Numbered from the stretch's first letter, positions 1-12,050 are shown. The stretch: 64,000 nucleotides of DNA from Rhynchopus sp. YZ270_cl-10 (GCA_964035575.1 OZ037934.1:186001-250000), one strand, 5' to 3'. The notes: generated by a model from the letters alone, not told the origin. Translations and numbers: made by a program.

Positions 1-143
1 CACTATCGAAAATCAAAATAAAATGCAAAAAGGAATTGTTTAGGGTAGGCCTCAAGAAGGCCATATTACGGCCTCCTGTGTAGGCTACTGCAAAGTCAAC
101 CCACGGCATACACCATACCCTCCCTCCTCCCCTCCGCCTTCAG

Positions 144-182
144 GAAGCTATTGCCGAGATCAAAAAGAACCTCGGGTTGTAG
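144..182 (+). CDS. Last exon of an unidentified gene (5' part outside the window)
   Basis: A pyrimidine-rich run ends in TTCAG at 139-143. It is followed by a 13-codon open stretch (EAIAEIKKNLGL, then TAG) that reads like the charged helical end of a protein. The layout matches the other introns here: a C/T-rich tract, CAG, then GC-richer coding sequence. The rest of the gene would lie before base 1, so no function can be given. The stretch is short and could be chance; the acceptor-like context is the main support. Confidence 0.4.
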   Translation, partial: EAIAEIKKNLGL

Positions 183-2175
183 AGAAGCGCTCTGTGCTAT
201 GTTGTGTTTGGCGTGGTCGGAACCAGATGGGAAATGTACGAGCATGTGTAGGAAGCTTCTGATTCCCTGGTAGAAGTACAGGAGTAGTGCATTTGGGTTA
301 CCCGATCATACCAGTGTTTGTATCTTGTTGTTTTTGTTGTTTTTGTTTTGCTTTATGTCTGCTCGAAATAACTAACTGCTGGGACCAAAACGAGGCTGGT
401 GCTTAGGCTTACCTATATTGTTCGTGTGTTGTGAGCCAGAGGAGCATTTATCTTAACACCTTTTCTCTTTTTCTCTATTTCTTTCCCCCCGCAAAAGCCC
501 TCCCACAACCCCAGCCACTCCATCAACTGGCCTAGCACGGAGACTGCTTCCGCAGTCGTATTCCTCGAAAGGTAAAACAGAGTGGTGCAAAAAAAAAAAA
601 AAAAGAAAAAAGGGTGGAGTTCATCCTCGGGTGTCTGCACTAATACAACCAAGTTTTCAAAAAGAAAAAAAATATTTTGTGAACGGTTCAGTTAAAACAT
701 GGTCATCAAAAGCATAAAGCATAGAGAGGGAGAAGGAGAAGGAGAAGGAGAAGGAGAAGGGGTTCAAGTGGAGCACCGCCTGGCCTGTGACTTTGCGTGG
801 AAGATGTATGTACATTGTACACATTCGTCTTTCAATATGGACTCGTCCGGAAACCCCTCTGGTAAGATTCATCCTTTTGGGTATTTTTGGGTTTTTTTGA
901 TGATGCCCCCCACAAAAAGTGCATCTAGGTGATATTCTGATATGAAAATAGGTTTTTGGGGGGGTCTGAGGCTATATTTTCGCTTTTTTAATCAGATTTT
1001 CAGCCTTTTATTGTCGTTCTTCTGGATCTCTTCTCTCTTTCTCTTAATCCTGCCATGCCGCCTTGACAAGGTTTCATTGACCTCTGTCAAATCTACTGGA
1101 TCAATGCCAGGGACTTTTGCTTTGCGGGTCACCTTGGATGTGGAGACTCCATAGTAAATACAGGTTCCCTCCGTGTCAGAGTACACGCTAGCTGAAATGA
1201 CACGACCGTTGCTCGAGCAGCAGTACACAGACGAAAAGAGATTGATGGAAAGAAGGGTGCACTGATACGTATGAGTACGAGGGAATGAGATAACAAAGGC
1301 CTCTGTGTGGGGAAGCTCGCGCAGGGCACCGACAATGACCCCTACGGTAAGGATCTCCTGACAACAAGAATCATCAGAGAGAGGGTTCGAAACGACACCA
1401 AGTGTGCGTCGCACCCATTCTTACCGTGTTTCTCGACAAAAAAGTGAACTTCACTGCTGTCATTGCCACGTTTTTTTTTTCCAAAAAATACGTAAAAAAA
1501 TATAAGTAAAAAGGGGGAGAGGGGAAATAAACAAAAATAAATGCCCAAAATATGCCCTCTGGGGTGGTAGGTGTATGGTGGGTATCAAAAAATTGGGTTG
1601 TTTGGGTGTTTTGAGCAGAAAAACCTCAAAAAACCCCAAAAGGATGAATCTTACCAGGAGGGTTTCCGGACGGACCCATATATATTTTTGTGGTGAGCAA
1701 CGGGAGACGGTTCATGTTATAAACTTTGCTTTTGTTTTGTGTAGCACCCACGTCCCGCCCCTTTGCATGAGCTCGACTGAGATGCGTTTTTTTTAGTACT
1801 CTTTTGTTTTGGTTTGCTCTGCCTTTTTTTTCTGGTACACTTGTTCACGAGGGGGCTTGTAGTTCAAGCCCACTTTTCTTTCCAAGATAATATTTGTGAT
1901 TTTTTCCAAGCTTTCTTTCTCACATCAGTAGAATGACTAAGTACAGAGAGGCTTAGGTACACGAATGCATTAAAAAAAAATTACAAGACAATACGATATT
2001 CAGACTTAAGCACAGAAGCTTAGGTTCATCTCACTATACTTTCTCTCTCTTTCTCTCTCGTTTCTTTGATGTTCTGATGCACGAGAGGTATATCCGTCTT
2101 TCTAGTTTTCTCTCTTTTTAGAGTCATCTTAAAAAACTTTTCCCCCCTTTTTTTGTTTTTGCCCTGCACGCACAC
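183..2175. other. T-rich spacer with dispersed hairpin modules, no gene seen
   Basis: Bases about 215-325 match, in inverse orientation, 23648-23785 (shared pieces around GGTCGGAACC, GGAAGCTTCTGATT and AGAAGTACAGGAGTA). A GGAGAA microsatellite lies at 726-760. A dispersed module with a GTGTCTGCACTAATACAACC core lies at 612-660. Two copies of the CTAAGC/GCTTAG hairpin lie at 1931-1960 and 2001-2032, and a relative with a different stem at 2075-2107. An L-type module (GAGCTCGACTGAGATGCG) lies at 1767-1790. Open frames on both strands here show low-complexity translations and no family resemblance. Confidence 0.6.
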
Positions 2176-2181
2176 AGTGGA

Positions 2182-2945
2182 GCAGGCATATTGCTAAGTG
2201 CCGTTTCGCCGTTTTGCCTTTTTGGCCAAAATCACAAAAAAAATTTTTTTTGAAAACGCCGTTTCGCCGTTTTGCCTTTTAAAAAAACGCCGTTTTCAAA
2301 ATTGGCGAAGCGCCGTTCCCCCCGAGAAAGCGGCGTTTTCAACGCGACAAAACGCCGTTTCCTGCCGTCATTTTTTTGAGAAAAAGGATCTGGCAAAATC
2401 ATAAAAGTAGCGTACCGTGCGCCTGCGGCGCAAGCTTGCATACCCTTCCCATGACATAGTTTGGCTGTAAAAATGTGCAATTTTAAGCGCGATTTTTGAA
2501 ATGTTGCGTGCCGTGGCTTCGCCAGGAACTTTTGGTTAGTCCATAGCCACCATTTCTTTTATAAATTTACTCGTTACTGATAAGAAGGCGGACACCCACT
2601 ACGGATTGCGGATCACCAGTGGCTGAAAGCTACCAAGGCACAGAGGAGGGAAGCTTTCCCGCAGAGAAGGGTTGGGGTGGTGTAGGTTGGCCGTGGATCA
2701 CAAAATGCCGAGAATATTTTTCGCTGAGTTTTCCGCACAGAAAAAAATGACTGCCTCACACAAAACCACCTTTTTGGTGGAGGCTAGGGGGCTATATAAT
2801 ACCCTCTGTGGTTGGCAGGGAGGCGCGCGCGAAGCGCGCGACGACCGCTTTCAACGGGGGGAAAATTTTTTTTTTGGCCTGGAAAAAAAAAAAGTGTCGC
2901 CGTTTTGCTTTTTTCCACTTTCGGCAAAGTTAGCAATATGCCTGC
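2182..2945. mobile_element. Non-autonomous TIR element, 764 bp, with 6-bp target duplication
   Basis: The ends are inverted repeats (GCAGGCATATTGCTAA at the left, its complement at the right). They are flanked directly by AGTGGA at 2176-2181 and 2946-2951, which fits a target-site duplication. The left interior repeats the motif GCCGTTTCGCCGTTTTGCC several times. The middle (about 2500-2800) shares long stretches with 30187-30330 and with both arms of the 47589-48265 foldback, so it is part of a dispersed family. No transposase is visible. Superfamily unassigned. Confidence 0.65.
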
Positions 2946-2951
2946 AGTGGA

Positions 2952-4042
2952 GTATTGTAATCAAGGGTCTAACGAAGAGTTTCCACCCCAAAGGGTCCGC
3001 TGTTTTCGGCTGTTTTCGGGGCGGACTCCCACCGTGTGTGTGGTCAGACCTCTCTCACTGTGTCTCTTTGCCTCTGCTTGCTGGTTTGGGATTTGTTGGC
3101 TCGAACAGAGCCAGTTGCTTTTTACATACGCTTTTACACACACATATTGGGCTATGTTCCGCCCTTAGGAACTACCCACACCCTTTCAACAGCAGAAATG
3201 GGCAAATATTCCGCACAGGAATTACCCATCGACGGTGGACTGGGTCAAGGCAAAGTTGTAATTGATAAAAGTGGAGGGTGTGTGTGTGTGTGTGCCTTGT
3301 TGCCCATTTCGTTTTGTTGCGCGCTTTTTTTTTATTTTTACTTTTGTGCGATAACTCAGTATCAAAAAAAAATGGGGGGAGGTGGGGGGAGAAATTGCCC
3401 AGGGTTGTAATGATGTGCAATAAGATGGGGTGACCCTCTTCAGCAACTTTATCTATTGTTTTTCTTTTTCAAGGTGTGACTAAGCAGAGAGGCTTGGGAT
3501 CATCGTACAAAAACCCTCCATTTTTTTTCTCATTTCTCCAATGCCTGTGTCCGCCGATGAATGGTGAGGCGTTTGCACTTTTCACTTTGTTATCATAACC
3601 ACAACAAACATTTTTAAAAAGCAAGGGTACATTTTAGCACCCTCTATACCGTCTTTTCGTCAGGAAAGAATGTATATGAAACAGCTTTTCACCTTCTTTC
3701 TATCCTCCTATTCCTGAGAATTATTTTTTTGAAGAAAAAAGAAGGTTTCAGACGTGCGTGTCTATGCTTCACAGAGTTCTTTTTTTGTTTGTTTTCTTTG
3801 TTCTTTCCACTTTTTAGTCACCTCTGATAGCAAATTGTGGTGCTGTGACAGAAGGGGGGAGGCTTCAGTTCATTCTTAAATTAAACTTTGTTTTTCTTTC
3901 TTTATTTTTTTTTTTGAAACAGAAGTCTTTTTCCACCCTCCAGCGTAGTGGGTACTTACTACAATGATCTCAGAAACAACCAAAGGGGTTTGTGTTCTTA
4001 CCCCAAATAGGGGTAGAGTAATTTGTTCAATTCCAGCAACAA
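2952..4042. other. Spacer: GT microsatellite, hairpin modules, no gene seen
   Basis: A (GT)n run lies near 3280-3295, a hairpin of the CTAAGC/GCTT family at 3471-3505, and a module containing GATGAATGGTGAGGCG with a GCAC..CAC(T)TT tail at 3553-3590. That module recurs at 58485-58520 and, diverged, at 33883-33920 and 57292-57335. Long T and T/C runs separate these pieces. Confidence 0.5.
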
Positions 4043-4160
4043 CAACCTGATTTTTACCCCGCGTATAGGCGCGTATAAGCGCATAAAGGCATATACGGAC
4101 CGTCCGTACACGCCTTTATGCGCTTATATGCGCCTATACGCGGGGTAAAAAATCAGGTGG
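4043..4160. repeat. Foldback (palindromic) mini-element with iterated CGCCTATACG motif
   Basis: The arms are nearly perfect inverted copies of about 55 bp meeting at ACGGACCGTCCGT. Each arm is built of short tandem motifs (TATAGGCGCGTATAAGCGC and similar), and the outer ends read ACCTGATTTTTACCCC. The same terminal word and the same iterated motif recur at 44601-44740 and 46050-46139, so this is one family of foldback elements. No convincing target duplication was found. Confidence 0.7.
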
Positions 4161-4665
4161 AACAATGAAAGAAAGAATTAAAAAAGCAAACCCAGTGGTG
4201 CGCATCCTTGGGGGTGTCTACACTAATACAAACCAAGTTTTTCACGAAGAAAGAGAAAGAAAACAGAAACCAAAATTTAAAGAAACAAGAACACAACACA
4301 CACAAAATATACATGTGGCAAAAATAAGAAGGATGAGGTAAAAAGAAAAATTCATTAGCCTTCGGGCGACCTTTGCGTACAGAACCCCATCCTCGGACAG
4401 GGTGATTGTCGAAACTACAACAAAAGACCCATCTCTGTTTTTTCACCCACTCTAGATCACACCCCCTTTACCTCCCCCCATTTTCCCCAACCATGTGTCT
4501 TTGACACTTCCTTCTGCTTTCATCTGCGGCTGGCATTACAGTAGGTCAGTCGATCCCACATCAATAAATACTCCCTCCTTTTTAAAAACCCACACCCTTT
4601 TTAACCACCACTTACAGGGTTACACATCCACCAGCACAGTTCTTTTTTGGTTGCTGGGTGGGGTG

Positions 4666-6327
4666 ATGATGGTGACATCCCCGATAGAGGTTCGCCAGGG
4701 GGTGTCCATGGAGCCACGGAGCAGTGGCAACCCTTTGGAGGTCCACCCTGGGACACGCGTCGCTAGCAGCAGTGTACACGCTTTCTCTACCTCGCACACG
4801 CACACCTCACACACACGCGCCCGCTCTGTGAGCCCCAGCCTTCTTCGCCCCAGCGCAGTACAGCGCTTTGGCGACACTGCAGTCGACAGCGTTGCACCCA
4901 GAAGCGATCCTACCCCCGTCCACCCCTACCTGCCCCCAGCCGTCTCGCAGCTCCAAACCCCCCCGCCGGCGGCCCTCCCTGAGAAGGAGGCAACGCCAGA
5001 CCGGGTCAAGGTGGTGCTCCGACAGATCCTCCCTGCTGTTGCCCTCACCTTGCTTGCGACCAATGCGGGGTCCGTGGTGTTTACGCAAACGGTGGACCTG
5101 CCGTTTTCACTGGCAGGGTCTGGGGCAATGGTGTGTCTTGCCATTGCAGTGTTAACGGTGTACATCTACAGAGTGTTTGGTGAGTTCACTGTAGCGCCGC
5201 CTGCGGCTGTAGTGCTGCCAGCTTCGGTGGAGGCAATGCCGTTGTATCATATGCAGAAGCTGATGGGGACGCAGAACACAGACACACAGAGGTGGGCGTC
5301 GGGGGTGGTGCACCGTACGCCACATCTATCGAATACCTCGGTGATGTGCAATACGACGCCGTTTGTGGAGGAAGACTGTTCTGCGGATGAGTGTGCCAGT
5401 ACGTCGACCTGCGCTTCTGAGACAGAGCGTGGTGCGGTGGCGCCGTCGTTAGTCTTGGTGTCGGCGTTAAGGATCAAATCTACGAGGTTTTTGAAAGGCA
5501 AAACCCCGCAGGTCCGGAGGGGCACCGTTCTGGTGACAGGAGTGCCTGCTGCAGCGTCGTTTGCGGTGATGCAGCCGGAGGTGTTTAGTGCGCACCTTGC
5601 GCACGTCATGGCTCGCATCGCTGACATGGTGGGGCGCAGCCAAGGTGTTCTCCATGCTGCTATAGGGGAAACCATGGTAGCGTCGTTCGGCACTACGCGC
5701 TATAAGTACAGCCACATGCAGGCTGCAGCAACCACAGCACTCCACCTCAAAAACCTTTTCGTCGAGCCCACCCCTCCGCCGCTCCCCGCCTCGCTTACCA
5801 TGGAGCACACCGACAACACTATATCCACTGTTTCGCAGGAGGCGCGGGAGGTGGGGTCCTTGCATTTGACGGTGGCGCTGGCGTCGGGGGATATGCTGTG
5901 TGGGGTGATGGGGTGCGAGGTGTGGAAGAACCACACTGTGATTGGGATGCCGCTGAACCGCGCGATGGCGCTGCATCAGCTGTGTGGCGGGATCGGGGCG
6001 AGGGTCTTAGTAGATTCAGAGATCCGGAGAGGGTGCATAGACTGCATGGTGACACGCTTTGCGGATGTGATTGGGTGGAAGGGCACTGCAGGCATGGAAC
6101 GCATCTACGAGCTCCTCAGCAGCCGTGCCGCAAACAGCAAGGAGTGGATGTACTACGACGAGACGCAGTACGACGTTGCCGTGCAGCACCTTCTCAAAGG
6201 CGAATACGAGCGTGCGGAGACCACCTTCCGTCTCCACAACGAGACAACCCACGAAACAGACGCAAACGCTCTGCGTCTCGAGTCTCTCGCACGGCTCCGA
6301 GCAGCCCCACCGTTCTCTTTGTTGTAG
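4666..6327 (+). CDS. Two-pass membrane protein with class III adenylate/guanylate cyclase-like domain, likely inactive
   Basis: The product is 553 residues, starting at the double ATG (4666 and 4669), the first ATG after the AG acceptor-like sites near 4618-4640. The frame stays open upstream to an ATG at 4495, but that part contains a dispersed repeat module (GGCTGGCATTACAG). A Ser/Thr/Pro-rich N-terminus is followed by two probable membrane helices (about residues 121-139 and 151-170). A cyclase homology region covers about 284-483. It is recognised by the AIGETMVASFG strand and the SGDMLCGVMG...HTVIGMPLNRAMAL core, which match the family's G(D/E)xxxGxxG...YTVIGDxVNxAxRL. The two metal-binding aspartates are missing: the FADIxGFT-like strand reads LVTGV and the GD pair reads GE. 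A helical region (YDVAVQHLLKGEYERAETTF) ends the protein. The family makes cyclic nucleotides, but this copy is probably a pseudo-cyclase or regulator. The degeneracy is seen in the sequence; its consequence is inferred. Confidence 0.75.
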   Translation: MMVTSPIEVRQGVSMEPRSSGNPLEVHPGTRVASSSVHAFSTSHTHTSHTRARSVSPSLLRPSAVQRFGDTAVDSVAPRSDPTPVHPYLPPAVSQLQTPPPAALPEKEATPDRVKVVLRQILPAVALTLLATNAGSVVFTQTVDLPFSLAGSGAMVCLAIAVLTVYIYRVFGEFTVAPPAAVVLPASVEAMPLYHMQKLMGTQNTDTQRWASGVVHRTPHLSNTSVMCNTTPFVEEDCSADECASTSTCASETERGAVAPSLVLVSALRIKSTRFLKGKTPQVRRGTVLVTGVPAAASFAVMQPEVFSAHLAHVMARIADMVGRSQGVLHAAIGETMVASFGTTRYKYSHMQAAATTALHLKNLFVEPTPPPLPASLTMEHTDNTISTVSQEAREVGSLHLTVALASGDMLCGVMGCEVWKNHTVIGMPLNRAMALHQLCGGIGARVLVDSEIRRGCIDCMVTRFADVIGWKGTAGMERIYELLSSRAANSKEWMYYDETQYDVAVQHLLKGEYERAETTFRLHNETTHETDANALRLESLARLRAAPPFSLL

Positions 6328-6462
6328 ATGGAGAGTGGAGTTGGAGGTGGAGGTGGAGGGTTTGCGGGTTTGTGCAGGTGGATAAAAAAGGTGAATAAAA
6401 AAGGGCCAACTGGGTGTGAGGAGATATAGTGTGCAAAAAACCCCCCCCCCCCCCCCCCCCAG

Positions 6463-7711
6463 TAGGGGGTTCCACGTATAAGGAAATCCTTAAGGACTTG
6501 CTGTCCAAAACCCATTTTTTTGAAATTTGGGTGAAGAAACCCACTAAAATGGGCGTGCCTGGCCGCAAATCGCCCTGGGGATCACCCATATATCCCAATA
6601 AACCACCTGACGACCTTCACAGAGCATTTCTTGTCTTAAAAAAATCGATTTTTTGTGAAAAAAAGCCCAAAAACTGCGTCACGTTTGCGTCACGCTTGGT
6701 GACCAAAATTTAACACTTGCCAAGAAATTTCTCCAATCAGACAAAACTCCTTCTAAACACCCGAAAAACACTTCAGTCCACATCTTCTGGGGTCCCGGGG
6801 TGGAAATGTATAGTTTTTTCAGCTTTTAGGGGTCCTGGGAGGGTCCCAGACGTATTCATGAGGGTCGGAACCGCTTATAATGCCCGAATTTACCTCTTTT
6901 TTAGGGTGCTTTTTCACCTTGAAAATTCAAAAAAAAGTTCTCAGATAAGCACAGAAGTGTCCAAACCCCCTCGGAACTACTCGCCAGACCCCCTGCGGGG
7001 TGGAGAATCGTATTTGCGATCACTTTTTGGGCCATTTTGCCCAAAATAACCCCGTGTCCCACTTTTGTCCCACTTGTCCCAAAATGGCCTAAAATACCCC
7101 ATTTTGGGGCAAGTGTAACAAAAGTGTAACATGGGGTTATTTTGGGCAAAATGGCCCAAAAAGTGATCGCAAATACGATTCTCCACCCCGCAGGGGGTCT
7201 GGCGAGTAGTTCCGAGGGGGTTTGGACACTTCTGTGCTTATCTGAGAACTTTTTTTTGAATTTTCAAGGTGAAAAAGCACCCTAAAAAAGAGGTAAATTC
7301 GGGCATTATAAGCGGTTCCGACCCTCATGAATACGTCTGGGACCCTCCCAGGACCCCTAAAAGCTGAAAAAACTATACATTTCCACCCCGGGACCCCAGA
7401 AGATGTGGACTGAAGTGTTTTTCGGGTGTTTAGAAGGAGTTTTGTCTGATTGGAGAAATTTCTTGGCAAGTGTTAAATTTTGGTCACCAAGCGTGACGCA
7501 AACGTGACGCAGTTTTTGGGCTTTTTTTCACAAAAAATCGATTTTTTTTAGACAAGAAATGCTCTGTGAAGGTCGTCAGGTGGTTTATTGGGATATATGG
7601 GTGATCCCCAGGGCGATTTGCGGCCAGGCACGCCCATTTTAGTGGGTTTCTTCACCCAAATTTCAAAAAAATGGGTTTTGGACAGCAAAACGCCTTTGGT
7701 GGAACCCCCTA
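6463..7711. repeat. 1.25-kb near-perfect palindrome (foldback element)
   Basis: Two arms of about 590 bp are inverted copies of each other. An open frame of 110 codons occurs identically in each arm on opposite strands (6717-7049 + and 7137-7469 -). The centre (about 7050-7135) is less regular. The outer ends are TAGGGGGTTCCA and its complement, flanked by poly-C. The arms differ only in single-base runs and in about 20 bp next to the ends. No coding potential is recognised. It could be a young foldback transposon or an inverted duplication; an assembly or amplification artefact cannot be excluded. Confidence 0.8.
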
Positions 7712-10666
7712 CCCCCCCCCCCAGCCCAAGTTTTTTTTTTGGCAAATAGGAGGAAATGACTGACCGAGTCTGCCTCTGTTTTTTAAACGAAACCCCCCCT
7801 CCCTTTCCCCCGTTCTTGTTGTTACCACATCCTGAAAGTCAGGTTCTATTTTTAAAAGGTGACTTAAGCAACGAGAGGCTTAGGGTCGTCATCTTCAAAA
7901 CTTTTCTTTTTTTCTTTTCTCTCTTCAATTTGTGCGATTCGTCTTCAGTTGCCCCCAAGAGGGGGGCATCTGGGATCGAGATGACCCACGTGCCCGCATC
8001 CACGAGGTGACTTGTACAATTATCGACACACCCACCATCCTTCCCCACCTATTTCTTCCCCTACCTCCACCCGACCCCTCGCCTCCCTCGCCCCCCCCCC
8101 AATTTTTTAAAGGTGACTAAGCACGAGAGGCTTAGGTTCATCTTATAAACTTTTCTTTTTTTCTCCCCAACTTTCAGCTTTCAGCGCATCCTCGCATATT
8201 GTTAAGATCTGTTTTTTTTTTTTTTTTTTTTTTTTGATGATGTGTGCGCACGGAGAGGCACATCCACCTTACATATTTTTCTTTTCTTTTATGGGAACAT
8301 CTTTGTTGATCCCCATACCTATGCTATCAATTTATTGAATGCATGTGTTGAAATACTTTTCTTGTATCTCCTCACCCCCCCATGAGGTGCATACTTGATG
8401 CGTTGCTCGAAATGGCTAAACACGAAAGGCTTAGAGTACGCCTGCCTATCTTATTTTTTTCTCTTGAAACGATTGTGATCAAGGTGACTAATCAGGAGAG
8501 GCTTAGAGTCATCTTATACACCAATTTTTTTTTCTTTTTCCCCCTTCAACCGAGCGGCGTTTTAGCACGTTTCAACTACTCTTCTTTGACAAAGATGTTT
8601 AGAACGCTTTGTACTTTCTCCTCTTTGCTTAGACAGTAAACGAAACTTTCTTTTCTTTCTTTTTTGAGATCATTTTTGATCCCTCCTATGCTATCGATTT
8701 ATTGATTGCACGTGTTGACATACTTTCTTTTTTTATACCTACAAGCGTAGCTTAAAGGAGGAAATAGTTCCTCAGATACGGTCGCCAATCACCCCTCAAA
8801 CAGGGTAATTGTGCAATCAACGAAAAAACCTTTTCTCCTTTTACTTACCTATCAGAGTTACTATTTTTTTTTTTAGATATTATCCTCAAAATGGATACGT
8901 AGAATACAGCGTAGCGTGGTCTTGGGTTAACGAAGCATATGGCGAGAGTTGTGTGGGGTGTGCTGACTTCACGTCTACAACACCACTTATCAAAAATAAA
9001 CAGAGCACAAAGCACTTTCAAAACAAACCAACACCATTTTCAAAGTCCCCTTGTTGCAATATGTGCTGTGCATGAAGGCGCATTTATCTTTCAAGCATTT
9101 TACTATATTATAAACGTCCGTGGAGGTATTTCCGATGCGCGCCTTGTCTTTTTTTTTTTCAAGTTTTGAAAGTATCAGTGTGTGGCTCATTCCGACTTCC
9201 GGAACAAGGCCCCGATTGAAAAAAAAAAAAAAAAAATGTTGGTATTCATCTTTCAAGTCTTCAGGTTTCGCGGAAACACATTTTTTTTCTTCTTCTCGTA
9301 GATATTTCACTGTTCAACCGATACGGAAAACCCAACCAACCCATCAAACCTCATGATGCCCTTAATAAAGGGGGAAAATGGAGCAAGCAAAGTGGTCAAA
9401 CCAACGCAACCCACACCTGCATTTAAGGTACGGTAATAATCGTATTTTAGAAAAGAAAAGAAAAAAAGGGTGGAGATTGCACAACTGTGACAACACAACC
9501 GAGGCAACTACACTACTCCAACAATTTTTCAAATTTATGAAACAAAAAAAAAAAAGAAAACAGATAGTCACCCACCCCTCCCCAGAGTGACCATGCACAG
9601 TTGACAGTCATATCATAACAAGGTGACCCTGTGTCATCCTATCCTATTAGGCCCCCCCAAAAAAATAAAACTAAAAGAGGAGAGAAAGAAACCACCGAAA
9701 GAACCTACCTGCAGAAAGAAGACACATGAAGCGTCTCGTACTTTTTTTCTTCTTCTCCTCCCTCCCTAGGTGACTAAGCAACTGCAAGAGCTTAGTATCA
9801 TCGCCCCAACGAAAACTCAAAGAAAAAAAAAACCCCCCCTCAAAAGGTGACCATGTGACCCGGGTACCATGCGGGTCAAGTGCTTCAAGTATCAAGTACT
9901 GAGTTTTTTGGACGTTTGAGTGCTTTTCTATAGTACTTTGGACATCCATGATGCATGTATAGCATACACAAAAAAAAAAAAAAAAACATAATCATTTTAT
10001 TTAGCATATTACCCGGGGTATATGGTCACTGTGTGCAGCTTAACTACGACCCCTCTCTTATCGTACGTGTTTCTTCTTCTTCTTTTACCAACAAAAGCGT
10101 AGCTAAAAGGAGAAAATAGTTCCTCCGGTACGGTCGCCAATCATCCCACCTCCAACAGGGTAATTTGAGCAATCAACGAAAAATGCATAATATTTCCCCT
10201 TTTTACTTACATGTCAGAGTTACTATTTTTAAAAGTATTTTCAAAAAGAAAATTGTCAAAAAAAATGGCTACTGAACGAATGAATGAAAGAAAATCATAA
10301 AAGCATAACAAAAGCCCCAAACCCACTCCCCCACAAAAGGTGTCTAAGCAATGAGAGGCTTAGGATCATTCTATAAAACTATCCCCCTTTTTTTGACTGT
10401 GTACCTGCTTACAGTTTCCCTGTGGCAGCTTTCAATTTGCAACACTCTGGGGTTCGATAACCCGCAGATGTTTTTTTTTGTCAGTGCCCTGCGTCCCAGA
10501 GGCATTTTTGCACTATCAGCTTCACCTTTTTTTACTTGTGCTTTCATCCAGCTGGCATCGTACGTGTCAGCGGAAGGTACCTGCATCGATAACTTAACTT
10601 TTTTCTGTCATTCAATCGCATCATATCTCAACCACACCTGCATTCTAAAAAGGTGCATATTGCGAT
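7712..10666. other. Spacer dense in same-strand hairpin modules, no gene seen
   Basis: CTAAGC/GCTTAG-type hairpins lie at 7857-7895, 8111-8145, 8411-8442, 8481-8520, 9768-9803 and 10337-10375, all on +. A module with TATGCTATC(A/G)ATTTATTGA lies at 8290-8356 and 8665-8722. A module of about 150 bp (AGCGTAGCT.., hairpin GAGGAA-ATAG-TTCCTC, ACAGGGTAATT) lies at 8742-8880 and 10090-10235. A module with GCAACTACACTACTCCAACA lies at 9465-9530. A hairpin followed by GCACTATCA lies at 10437-10545. T-runs separate them. No credible coding region. Confidence 0.6.
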
Positions 10667-11324
10667 ACCGGCCGCGTACATATTACGTCGCGTATTTATT
10701 ACGGGGGGTACTTATTACGTCGCGTACTAATTAATTCGCTTTTTGGGGGCCCTCGGGCGCCCAAAAATCGACGTAATTAGTACACACCGTAAGGTGAAAA
10801 AAAGTGGGAGTAATTATGTTGGAACACAGCTGGCGTGGGCACATTACTGGGGGGATACCACCAAACCCACACAATCCCGAAGTCATCGCAGATCGTGTGA
10901 ACGAGGAGGAGAACAAACCCAACACGCGGCGCGTGTAGACGGCACAGGGTAAGGTGGAAGAAATCGGTGAGAACTCTGCCACAGTGCGTCTAGTATCTCC
11001 ACATGCACAAGAGGAGTGGGAAGTGCCAATGGAGTTCCTCAAATCCGCAATTTGAGCCATTCGTTCATATTTCAACAAACTTTTTTAAAAAACTTTTGTT
11101 TGCATGTTGCAATCTCTTCCCAATGTAACCTTGTAAAGGGCCGAGGGCCAACACGCCAACACCAAGAGAAATGCCAGACATCCTTCCCACTCACCTTGTC
11201 CGTAGATTTTGTTTTTCTTCAAAAAATTAATTACGTCGCACACTTATTACGTCGCGTACTAATTAAGTCGGCATTTGCCATAACCGACTTAATTAGTACG
11301 CGACGTAATATGTACGCGGCCGGT
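10667..11324. mobile_element. Non-autonomous TIR element with decayed coding segment
   Basis: The termini are long inverted repeats (ACCGGCCGCGTACATATTAC at both ends) with subterminal repeats of TACGTCGCGTA. The interior (about 10865-11055, + strand) encodes a protein-like but broken segment ending in EEWEVPMEFLKSAI-stop, not assigned to a family. No clear target duplication was found. An inner palindrome (AATTAAGTCGGC...) lies near the right end. Probably a decayed DNA transposon relic. Confidence 0.6.
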
Positions 11325-12050
11325 AGGCGCAATCACTCTTTTTGAAACCCTTTTAGGGACACAAAAAAAGCAAAAAAGCAAACATAGAACAAACACTCCC
11401 AAAAAAATGGAAAAATAAAAGAAATCAACCCAAACCTGTTCAGGAGTCGTCATCCTGAGATCTAGTGATCCCCGTTCGTTGACTGAAGAGTGGAAGCGGG
11501 AGGAAGACGTAACAGCGGTGTCCACGAAACGTGAACAGGGGAGGGCAGGTCACGTGGATTTACTCGTTCGCGGAGATACACGTTGTCATAGTTTTGAAAA
11601 AAAGCAAAAAAAGAAAAAGTAACAAAAAACTTCAGAAAAACCCATTAAAAACCCCTTTGGGCATACCCAGGTAAATGCCCCCAAAAAAGTTTTTTGATCG
11701 TACCCATGGGTATTTGGTAACGTGGTGGTTTTGTAATCCCTTTTTTTTTACCACAAAAAAGAGCACAAAGCAAAAATGACAAAAACTTTCATTCAACCCC
11801 CTTTTGTGCGGGCAAGTCAGTAGGTTTCCTTTTTCCATTCACTGTTGTAGGCCGCAGAGTATTTGTGCTTCATCCGAGGCTGGCATCGTACAGTGGGTCA
11901 GTCGGAGGTTGTGCCTGCATCAATAACTACCATTTTTCAAGGCGACTAAGCACGAGAGAATAACCAGTGTTCAAAAACATTAAGTAATCTAATCAGACTA
12001 AGCACGAGAGGCTTAGGATCATCTTAACAAACTTGTCTTTATTCGTCTTT
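11325..12050. other. Spacer with hairpin modules, no gene seen
   Basis: Holds a module with GGCTGGCATCGTACAG at about 11878-11935 (relatives near 4522, 10550, 13928 and 41546), a truncated CTAAGC hairpin at 11939-11959 and a complete one at 11994-12026. A-rich sequence lies before 11650. No coding region seen. Confidence 0.5.

Noticed and set aside
4495-4665. Upstream extension of the cyclase-like protein
   Set aside because: The extension reads through a dispersed repeat module and acceptor-like AG sites. The double ATG at 4666 is the better start.
6429-6713. Open frames in the palindrome arms
   Set aside because: Identical frames in both arms follow from the inverted duplication, begin in poly-C and show no protein-like pattern.
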